Of a DNA stretch of 64,000 nucleotides, positions 57,675-64,000 are shown piece by piece (position 1 is the first letter of the stretch; each line of letters begins with the position of its first letter). The notes beneath the pieces are model-generated. The model was not told the origin of the DNA, did not search any database, and saw only the letters and a list, made by a program, of their open reading frames with translations. Position numbers and translations under genes: made by a program. The stretch is from Massilia solisilvae (GTDB taxonomy: Bacteria; Pseudomonadota; Gammaproteobacteria; Burkholderiales; Burkholderiaceae_D), in the NCBI RefSeq assembly GCF_024753215.1, contig NZ_JANUGV010000002.1, positions 186,001-250,000 on the forward strand, read 5' to 3'.

Positions 57675-58517
57675 ATGCCAAGTTCAATTTCTGCTGACCG
57701 CTGCCCGGTGCTCGACCCGACGCTGTTGGGCCGGCCCGTGCACCTGCTGCCGCAATTCGCGGCCCGGCTGCGCGAGGCACTTGGCGCGGCCATGCGTCTG
57801 CCCGCGCGGCACCGCTACTGGGACGCGTTCGACGTCGACGAGCTCGAATTCACGCGCGCGCCAAGCCAGGAGCCGCTGCGCTGGCTCGAGGTCGAATACG
57901 GCTTCGGCCGCGCCAGCGTCGCCTTCGAGCGGCCGCTGTTGCTGGCACTGCTGGACTGGCGCTATGGCCGCACGGCGACACCGGCCGCGGGGCGCGACCT
58001 GAGCGAACGCGTCACCGCCACCGAGGAGCGGTTGGCGCTGATGCTCACCCGCCAGCTGGCCGAGGTGCTGGCCGGGCGGGTGCTGGCGGGCCTGGCGGCG
58101 TTGGGCGAGACCGCGCCGATGCGCGAGCTGGTGCCGGTGGCGGCCAGCGCGCCGCCCGCGGGCAGCTGGGCGATCCGGCTGGTGCTGCGCGCCCACGGCG
58201 GCGAGCGCGGCACGGTCTGGTTCGCGCTTGACCAGGCCCTGACGTCCGCGATCCTGCGCGGCCTGCTGCCGCCGCGCCGTGCGCAAGGCGGGCCGGCGGC
58301 GGAGCCGCTGGCCACGCGGCTGGCGGTCAGGCTCGAAGCGCGCCTGGCCAGCAAAGAGATGACGCTGGCCGCCCTGTTTGACCTGAAGCCGGGCGACGTG
58401 ATCCCGTTCAGCCTCGGGCGCGCCGACGTGCTGCTCGACGAGAACCGCCTGTTCACGGCCGCCGTGGCCGAGCACAAGGGCAAGCTGTGTTTAACCTCTT
58501 TTGAAGACACCGATTAA
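57675..58517 (+). CDS. fliM: Flagellar motor switch protein FliM, short lateral type
   Basis: A 280-residue protein, shorter than usual FliM (about 330). The C-terminal surface-presentation (SPOA) domain is visible: LASKEMTLAALFDLKPGDVIPFSLGRADVLLDENRLFTAAVAEHKGKLCLT. The middle resembles the CheC-like part. The N-terminal EIDALL-type segment that binds phospho-CheY in canonical FliM is missing; the protein begins MPSSISADRCPVLDPTLLG. It heads the fliMNPQR-flhBA operon. Start ATG 57675 with a weak ribosome site. Confidence 0.85.
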   Translation: MPSSISADRCPVLDPTLLGRPVHLLPQFAARLREALGAAMRLPARHRYWDAFDVDELEFTRAPSQEPLRWLEVEYGFGRASVAFERPLLLALLDWRYGRTATPAAGRDLSERVTATEERLALMLTRQLAEVLAGRVLAGLAALGETAPMRELVPVAASAPPAGSWAIRLVLRAHGGERGTVWFALDQALTSAILRGLLPPRRAQGGPAAEPLATRLAVRLEARLASKEMTLAALFDLKPGDVIPFSLGRADVLLDENRLFTAAVAEHKGKLCLTSFEDTD

Positions 58518-58862
58518 ATGGACATGAATCCGAACGACCAAGAAGACGTGATCATCGACGATCACGACGACCCGGTGACGCCGGCAGCGGCCCCGCGCGC
58601 GCCGCGCTCGCTGCCGCAGATGATGCGCCGCATCCCGGTCACCCTGACGCTCGAAGTGGGCTCGGCCCGCATCTCGCTGCAGGAGCTGATGTCGATCGGC
58701 CCGTCGTCGGTGGTCCCGCTGGATACGCTGGCCGGCGAGCCGCTGGTCATCCGCGTGAACGGCGCCCCGATCGGCCGCGCCGAGGTGGTGGTCGCGGGCG
58801 AGCAGTACGGTCTGAAGGTGATCGACCTGGACGGCCTGGACCTGGACGCGATCGCCCCATGA
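58518..58862 (+). CDS. fliN: Flagellar motor switch protein FliN
   Basis: A 114-residue protein with an acidic N-terminal tail and a SPOA domain (IPVTLTLEVGSARISLQELMSIGPSSVVPLDTLAGEPLVIRVNGAPIGRAEVVVAGEQYGLKVIDL). Forms the bottom of the C ring with FliM. Starts directly after the fliM stop and overlaps fliP by ATGA. Confidence 0.95.
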   Translation: MDMNPNDQEDVIIDDHDDPVTPAAAPRAPRSLPQMMRRIPVTLTLEVGSARISLQELMSIGPSSVVPLDTLAGEPLVIRVNGAPIGRAEVVVAGEQYGLKVIDLDGLDLDAIAP

Positions 58863-59620
58863 ACTTGAGCACCGCCGGCCGGCGCCGCTTTGCCGCGCCG
58901 GCCTTGCTGGGCGCGGCGCTCTTTGCCTGCGCTGCCCCGGCGCTGGCTGCCGACGTGCTGGCCGGCGTGATCCCGGGCGCCAACAGCGGCATGAGCGTCA
59001 AGTCGCAGATCCTGGTCCTGATGACGATCCTCGGGCTCTTGCCCGTGATCGTGATGATGATGACCAGCTTTACCCGCTTCGTGATCGTGCTGTCGCTGCT
59101 GCGCCAGGCGCTCGGGCTGCAGCAGGGCCTGCCCAACCGCGTCATCACCGGCATCGCGCTGATCCTGACCATCCTGGTGATGCGTCCCGTGGGCGAACAG
59201 GTCTGGACCGAGGCCTTCATCCCCTACGACAAGGACAAGATCGGCCTGGAGCAGGCCTTGAAGACGGCCGAAGTGCCGCTGTCGCGCTTCATGCTGGCGC
59301 AGACCAGCAAGGCCGCGCTGACCCAGGTGGCGCACCTGGCGGGCGAGCCGGCCGACCTGGCGCCGCAGCAGCGCGCGTTCACGGTCAAGCTGGCCGCGTT
59401 CGTGCTGTCGGAGCTGAAAAGCGCATTCCAGATCGGCTGCATGCTGTTCATCCCGTTCCTCATCATCGACCTGGTGGTGTCGTCGGTGCTGATGGCGATG
59501 GGCATGATGATGCTCTCGCCGCTGGTCATTTCGCTGCCGTTCAAGCTGCTGCTGTTCGTGCTGGTGGACGGCTGGACGCTGACGGTGAACACGCTGGTCG
59601 GCTCGATCCACGGCTACTGA
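58859..59620 (+). CDS. fliP: Flagellar export gate protein FliP
   Basis: A 253-residue membrane protein with a cleavable signal peptide (to about ALAAD) and membrane segments typical of FliP (ILVLMTILGLLPVIVMMMTSFTRFVIVLSLLRQALGLQQ and LFIPFLIIDLVVSSVLMAMGMMMLSP). Core of the type III export gate. No fliO gene precedes it. Confidence 0.97.
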   Translation: MNLSTAGRRRFAAPALLGAALFACAAPALAADVLAGVIPGANSGMSVKSQILVLMTILGLLPVIVMMMTSFTRFVIVLSLLRQALGLQQGLPNRVITGIALILTILVMRPVGEQVWTEAFIPYDKDKIGLEQALKTAEVPLSRFMLAQTSKAALTQVAHLAGEPADLAPQQRAFTVKLAAFVLSELKSAFQIGCMLFIPFLIIDLVVSSVLMAMGMMMLSPLVISLPFKLLLFVLVDGWTLTVNTLVGSIHGY

Positions 59621-59635
59621 CGAAAGGACTGGTGG

Positions 59636-59905
59636 ATGACGCCTGAAATCGCCGTCGACATCGTGGTCGAGGCACTGCATATCGTGATGCTGCTGGTGGC
59701 CGTGCTGGTGGTGCCGGGCCTGGTCGTGGGCCTGCTGGTCTCGCTGTTCCAGGCCGCCACGCAGATCAACGAACAGACACTGAGTTTCCTGCCGCGCCTG
59801 TTGGTAACGCTGTTCGCGCTGATCCTTGCCGCTCACTGGATGACCGGCTACCTGATGGATTACTGCGTCTCGGTGTTCCAGCGCGCGGCCACGCTGGCGG
59901 GGTAG
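59636..59905 (+). CDS. fliQ: Flagellar export gate protein FliQ
   Basis: An 89-residue protein with two membrane helices (HIVMLLVAVLVVPGLVVGLLVSLFQAATQINEQTLSFLPRLLVTLFALILAAHWM), the FliQ hallmark. Assembles with FliP and FliR. Fifteen bases after fliP; fliR follows after two bases. Confidence 0.96.
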   Translation: MTPEIAVDIVVEALHIVMLLVAVLVVPGLVVGLLVSLFQAATQINEQTLSFLPRLLVTLFALILAAHWMTGYLMDYCVSVFQRAATLAG

Positions 59906-59907
59906 CG

Positions 59908-60684
59908 GTGGAAGTCGTCGGCTTCCTGCTGCCCCTGATCGGCGCCCTGTGGTGGCCGTTCTGCCGCATCATGGCGCTGCTGTCCACCGCGCCCGTGATC
60001 GGCGAGGGCATGGTGCCGATCCCGGTGCGCGCGCTGCTGTCGCTGGTGCTGGCGTTCCTGATGCTGCCGCTCACCCGCGCTGGCGTGCAGCCCGACCCGT
60101 TCTCGCTGCACGGCGTGGTGGCGATGATGGAGCAGGCCATCATCGGCGGCACCATCGGGCTGGCGCTGCAGTTCGCGATGGCGGTCATCAACCTGCTCGG
60201 CTTCGTGGTGTCCAGCCAGGTCGGGTTCTCGATGGCGCAGATGAACGACCCGGTCAACGGCTCGCCCTCGGACGTGGTCTCCACGCTGCTGTCGCTGGTG
60301 GCGATCCTGGTGTTCTTCGCGATCGATGGCCACCTGGTGCTGGCCGGCGTGCTGGGCCAGAGCTTCAAGGCCTGGCCGGTGGGCGCGCCGTATCCGCCGC
60401 TGCTGCTGCACACGGTCGCGCTCAACCTGGGCTGGGTGTTCTCGGCGGCGATGCTGCTGGCGCTGCCGATCGTGTTCTCGACCATGGTGGTGCAGGTGGG
60501 GTTTGGCTTCCTGAACCGGGTCGCGCCCACGCTGAACCTGTTTTCGCTCGGTTTTTCGCTGGTGGTGCTGTTCGGGGTGCTGATGCTGGCGCAGGTGGTG
60601 CGCTTCGTCCCCGAGCATTACATCGCGCTCACCAACCGGGTCCTGGAAATGCTGCAGCAGCAGATGGGAGCGGCCCATGGCTGA
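59908..60684 (+). CDS. fliR: Flagellar export gate protein FliR
   Basis: A 258-residue membrane protein with six hydrophobic segments (LLPLIGALWWPFCRIMALLSTAPVIG, GFVVSSQVGFSMAQMNDP). The GTG start at 59908 follows fliQ by two bases. Completes the FliPQR pore. Overlaps flhB by eight bases. Confidence 0.95.
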   Translation: MEVVGFLLPLIGALWWPFCRIMALLSTAPVIGEGMVPIPVRALLSLVLAFLMLPLTRAGVQPDPFSLHGVVAMMEQAIIGGTIGLALQFAMAVINLLGFVVSSQVGFSMAQMNDPVNGSPSDVVSTLLSLVAILVFFAIDGHLVLAGVLGQSFKAWPVGAPYPPLLLHTVALNLGWVFSAAMLLALPIVFSTMVVQVGFGFLNRVAPTLNLFSLGFSLVVLFGVLMLAQVVRFVPEHYIALTNRVLEMLQQQMGAAHG

Positions 60685-61819
60685 CAACCAGACCGGCGGC
60701 GACAAGACCGAAAAGGCCTCGCAGCAGAAGCTGCGCAAGGCCCGCCAGGAAGGGCAGGTGGTGCGCTCGCGCGACCTGGGCACCGCCATCGGCATCCTGG
60801 CCGGGCTGAAGATGTTTTCGCTGCTGCTGCCTTCGTACGTGGAGTCGTTCCGCCACCTGTTCCAGCTGGTGTTCGCGCCGACGGGCGAGCCGGGAGCGCT
60901 GGAAAACGCGCTGTCGCTGATTTTTTCCAGCGCGGCGGCCTTGCTGGTGCAGATGGTGCTGCCGCTCCTGGTGGTGCCGCTTGCGATCATGCTTGCCGCG
61001 CTGGTGCCGGGCGGCTGGGTGGTCTCCACCTCGCACTGGGAGCCGCGCTTCGACCGCCTGTCGCCCATCGCCAACCTGGGCCAGCTGTTCGGCGCCAAGC
61101 ACTGGATCGCGGTGGCCACCTCGCTCGGCAAGGCGGTGGTGCTGGCGGCCGTGCTGTGGCACGTGACCACCTCCGGCACCGCCGCCTGGGTCGACCTGCA
61201 GCACCGCACCCTCGACCAGGCCATCGTGCGCGGCGGGGGCATGCTGTTCGACGGCTTGATGTCGCTGGTGATGGTGTTCGTGCTGTTCGCGGTGGTGGAC
61301 GTGCCGCTGCAGGCCTTCCTGTTCGCGCGCAACCAGCGCATGAGCAAGCAGGAGGTCAAGGAAGAGCACAAGAGCAACGAGGGCCGCCCCGAGATCCGCC
61401 AGCGCATCCGCCAGCTGCAGCACCAGCTGGCGCGGCGCAGCGTCAGGAAGACCGTGCCCAGCGCCGACGTGGTGATCGTCAACCCGGAACACTACGCGGT
61501 CGCGCTCAAATATGACGTCAAGCGCGCCGAGGCGCCGTTCGTGGTCGCCAAGGGCCTGGACGAGATGGCGCTTTACATCCGGCGCGTCGCCACCGAGCAC
61601 AAGGTCGAAGTCCTGACCCTGCCGCCGCTGGCGCGCGCCATCTACAACACCAGCCAGGTGCAGCAGCAGATCCCGGCACAGCTCTACCAGGCCGTGTCGC
61701 AAGTACTCAACTACGTGCTGCAGCTGAACGCATTTCGCTCCGGCCGGCGCCAGGCGCCGCCGCGCTTCCCCAACGAGGTGGCCGTGCCGCCGCATCTTTC
61801 CGAGGACCCCGTTCGATGA
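60677..61819 (+). CDS. flhB: Flagellar export switch protein FlhB
   Basis: A 380-residue protein with four membrane segments and a cytoplasmic domain that self-cleaves between Asn and Pro. The cleavage tetrad is N269-P270-E271-H272, in VVIVNPEHYAVALKYD; Salmonella has NPTH at the same numbers, so Thr is replaced by Glu. The N-terminal TGGDKTEKASQQKLRKARQEGQVVRSRDL is typical. It changes export specificity when FliK acts. Confidence 0.96.
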   Translation: MADNQTGGDKTEKASQQKLRKARQEGQVVRSRDLGTAIGILAGLKMFSLLLPSYVESFRHLFQLVFAPTGEPGALENALSLIFSSAAALLVQMVLPLLVVPLAIMLAALVPGGWVVSTSHWEPRFDRLSPIANLGQLFGAKHWIAVATSLGKAVVLAAVLWHVTTSGTAAWVDLQHRTLDQAIVRGGGMLFDGLMSLVMVFVLFAVVDVPLQAFLFARNQRMSKQEVKEEHKSNEGRPEIRQRIRQLQHQLARRSVRKTVPSADVVIVNPEHYAVALKYDVKRAEAPFVVAKGLDEMALYIRRVATEHKVEVLTLPPLARAIYNTSQVQQQIPAQLYQAVSQVLNYVLQLNAFRSGRRQAPPRFPNEVAVPPHLSEDPVR

Positions 61820-63903
61820 ACCTGTTCCAGACCATGGTGGCTGAGCTGCGCCGCCAGAAGTTCGCCACCCCGGCCTTCCTGCTGCTGATCCTGGCAATGA
61901 TCATGCTGCCGCTGCCGCCGGTGCTGCTGGACGTGCTGTTCACCTTCAACATCGTGCTGGCGCTGATCGTGATCCTGGTGTCGGTGTCGGCGCGCCGCCC
62001 GCTCGACTTCTCGGTGTTCCCCACCGTGATCCTGGGGACCACGCTGATGCGGCTGACGCTGAACGTCGCCTCCACCCGCGTGGTGCTGCTGCACGGGCAC
62101 GAAGGCACCGGCGCCGCCGGCCACGTCATCGAGGCCTTCGGTAACGTTGTCATCGGCGGTAACTACGTGGTCGGCCTGGTGGTGTTCGTGATCCTCATGA
62201 TCATCAACTTCGTGGTCGTGACCAAGGGCGCGGAGCGGATCTCGGAAGTGTCGGCGCGCTTCACGCTGGACGCGCTGCCCGGCAAGCAGATGGCGATCGA
62301 CGCCGACCTGAACGCGGGCCTGATCAACCAGGAAAAAGCGCAGCTGCGCCGGCGCGAAGTGGCGGCCGAGGCGGACTTCTACGGCGCCATGGATGGCGCC
62401 TCCAAGTTCGTGCGCGGCGACGCGATCGCGAGCATCCTGATCCTGTTGATTAACATGATCGGCGGCGTGGCCATCGGCGCGCTGATGCACGGGCTGTCGT
62501 TCGGCGACGCCTTCCGCCAGTACGCGCTGCTGACCATCGGCGACGGCCTGGTCGCGCAGATCCCGGCGCTGCTGCTGTCGGCCGCGGCGGCGATCCTGGT
62601 CACCCGCATCGGCGAGTCGGGCGACTTCGAGCAGCAGGTCGGCGGCCAGCTGCTGGCGCAGCCGACGGTGCTGTACTCGGCTTGCGCGGTGATGGTGGTG
62701 CTGGCGCTGGTGCCGGGCATGCCGTGGCTGCCGTTCATGGTGTTCGCGGCGGCGCTCGGCTTTGTCGGCTGGCGCATGAACACGCGCGTGGCCGCGCCCG
62801 ACCCGGCCGGGGTGGCTGCGATCGAGGCGGCGCTGTCCGACGAGCGCGTGCCGGAACTGGACTGGGAGCAGCTGCCGGTGGTGCAGCCGATCGCGGTCAC
62901 CGTCGGCTACAAGCTGGTGGGACTGGTGGACCGGGCGCACGGCGAGCCGCTGGTCAAGCGCGTCAAGGGCGTGCGCCAGAGCCTGTCCGAGCAGATGGGC
63001 ATCCTGCTGCCCGCGATCGGCGTGCGCGACGACCTGGCGCTGCGTCCGTCGCAGTACGCGATCAGCATTTCCGGCACCGTGGTGGCCGAGGGCGAGGTGC
63101 TGCCCGAGCACCTGATGGCGATCCCGTCGCCCAACGTGTACGGCCAGCTGGACGGCATTCCCGGCATCGAGCCGGCGTACGGCATGGCGGTCACGTGGAT
63201 CGGGCCGGACGAGAAGGCGCATGCGCTCGGCCTGGGCTACCAGGTGATCGAGGTGCCCAGCGCAATCGCCACCCACTGCGCCAAGGTGATCCGCGACTAC
63301 CTGCCCGACCTGTTCCGCCACGAGGACGTGCCGGCGCTGATGGAACGCTTGAGCGCGCTCTCGCCCAAGCTGGCCGCCGCGCTGGACAAGGCGCTCACCC
63401 ACACCCAGCTGCTGCGGGTGATGCGCGTGCTGCTGGCCGAGAACGTGTCGCTCAAGGACATCGTGGTGATCGCCACCACGCTGCTGGACAGCTCGGAGAC
63501 GACCAAGGACCCGATCCTGCTCGCGGCCGAGGTGCGCTGCGCGCTGCGGCGCCAGATCGTGTCCGCGCTGTTCGGCAAGAAGAAGGACATGCCCGCGTTT
63601 AACCTGTCGGCCGAGCTGGAGAACATGCTGCTCGGCTCTCTGAACCAGGCGCGCCAGGGCGGCAAGGTGGCGCTGGATAACTACCCGATCGACCCGCAGC
63701 TGCTGTCGCAACTGCAGGTGAACATGCCCGCCGCGCGCGAGCAGATGAAGCAGCAGAACAGCACGCCCTTGCTGCTGGTGCTGCCGCAGGTGCGGCCGCT
63801 GCTGGCGCGCTACGCGCGGCTGTTCGCGCCCGGCCTGCACGTGCTGTCGTATAACGAGATTCCCGAAAACCGCGAAGTGGCGATCATCGGCACCGTGGGC
63901 TGA
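61816..63903 (+). CDS. flhA: Flagellar export gate protein FlhA
   Basis: A 695-residue protein of normal length. The N-terminal half has about eight membrane segments, with the conserved FHIPEP-like loop represented by FTLDALPGKQMAIDADLNAGLINQEKAQLRRREVAAEADFYGAMDGASKFVRGDAIA. The cytoplasmic C-terminal domain binds chaperone-substrate complexes. Overlaps flhB by ATGA. Last gene of the plus-strand operon; no terminator is visible in the remaining bases. Confidence 0.97.
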   Translation: MNLFQTMVAELRRQKFATPAFLLLILAMIMLPLPPVLLDVLFTFNIVLALIVILVSVSARRPLDFSVFPTVILGTTLMRLTLNVASTRVVLLHGHEGTGAAGHVIEAFGNVVIGGNYVVGLVVFVILMIINFVVVTKGAERISEVSARFTLDALPGKQMAIDADLNAGLINQEKAQLRRREVAAEADFYGAMDGASKFVRGDAIASILILLINMIGGVAIGALMHGLSFGDAFRQYALLTIGDGLVAQIPALLLSAAAAILVTRIGESGDFEQQVGGQLLAQPTVLYSACAVMVVLALVPGMPWLPFMVFAAALGFVGWRMNTRVAAPDPAGVAAIEAALSDERVPELDWEQLPVVQPIAVTVGYKLVGLVDRAHGEPLVKRVKGVRQSLSEQMGILLPAIGVRDDLALRPSQYAISISGTVVAEGEVLPEHLMAIPSPNVYGQLDGIPGIEPAYGMAVTWIGPDEKAHALGLGYQVIEVPSAIATHCAKVIRDYLPDLFRHEDVPALMERLSALSPKLAAALDKALTHTQLLRVMRVLLAENVSLKDIVVIATTLLDSSETTKDPILLAAEVRCALRRQIVSALFGKKKDMPAFNLSAELENMLLGSLNQARQGGKVALDNYPIDPQLLSQLQVNMPAAREQMKQQNSTPLLLVLPQVRPLLARYARLFAPGLHVLSYNEIPENREVAIIGTVG

Positions 63904-63913
63904 GCCGGCGGCG

Positions 63914-64000
63914 CTAGGCGAGGGCGGGGGATGCGCCCGGCAGCAGCAGGGCCAGTTCGGCGATCGCCCGGAACACCGGAAGCGGCAGGGCGCTGGCCGA
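63914..64000 (-). CDS. C-terminus of an unidentified gene running in from the right
   Basis: On the minus strand 28 sense codons are open up to the stop TAG at 63914-63916, reading SASALPLPVFRAIAELALLLPG then ASPALA. Twenty-five of 28 third positions are G or C, as in genes here, which supports coding. It converges on flhA with a 10-base gap. Too short to identify. Confidence 0.35.
   Translation of the reverse strand, partial: SASALPLPVFRAIAELALLLPGASPALA

Overview
The window is high-GC chromosomal DNA with tightly packed, translationally coupled genes. The order scpB-rluB, rimP-nusA-infB-rbfA-truB and typA, the long alanine-rich tails and the REP-like inverted repeats together suggest a betaproteobacterium of the Burkholderiales, most likely an Oxalobacteraceae member (Massilia/Telluria/Duganella type). 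That placement is inferred from layout and protein flavour, not from a marker-gene search.

Left part (1-23.7 kb), mostly conserved core genes. A partial TonB-dependent receptor is divergent from a YejBEF-type peptide ABC transporter that lacks a binding-protein gene here. Next come a hemerythrin-like protein behind a near-consensus NsrR (nitric-oxide repressor) operator, a DedA membrane protein fused to a rhodanese domain, glucokinase, scpB-rluB, the rimP-nusA-infB operon with a promoter and an intrinsic terminator in its leader, and rbfA-truB. An S41 peptidase follows behind a well-formed sigma-54 promoter, then a VWA-domain lipoprotein on the minus strand, and typA with a strong terminator.

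Middle part (23.9-33.6 kb), the most unusual region. Four adjacent Sec-type secreted proteins share an acidic motif just after the signal peptide (roughly L-[SPD]-D-x-x-L-x-x-V-x-G-x-D-G). It resembles the double-glycine leader recognised by C39 peptidases. Two AraC-family regulators separate them from a second operon: a membrane-anchored stand-alone C39-type cysteine peptidase with an intact Gln/Cys/His/Asp set, an outer-membrane beta-barrel protein, a FadL-family barrel, a DUF2059 protein, and a protein that joins an MshEN-like cytoplasmic domain, one membrane segment and the same motif. The logic resembles Fap amyloid and Acinetobacter Fil loci. I propose a protease-linked surface-protein export system.

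Right part (33.6-63.9 kb), a compact second (lateral-type) flagellar locus. The minus strand reads fliEFGHIJ-fliD-fliS-fliT-fliK-fliL-fliA-motAB-flgM-flgN-muramidase, then flgBCDEFGHIJKL plus one extra gene; flgA is divergent inside it. The plus strand reads fliMNPQR-flhBA. FlgJ is split into a rod protein and a separate glucosaminidase. Flagellin, a LafK-like regulator, FliO and chemotaxis genes are not in the window. The 341-bp divergent region between fliE and fliM carries a cluster of palindromes and a TATAAT box.
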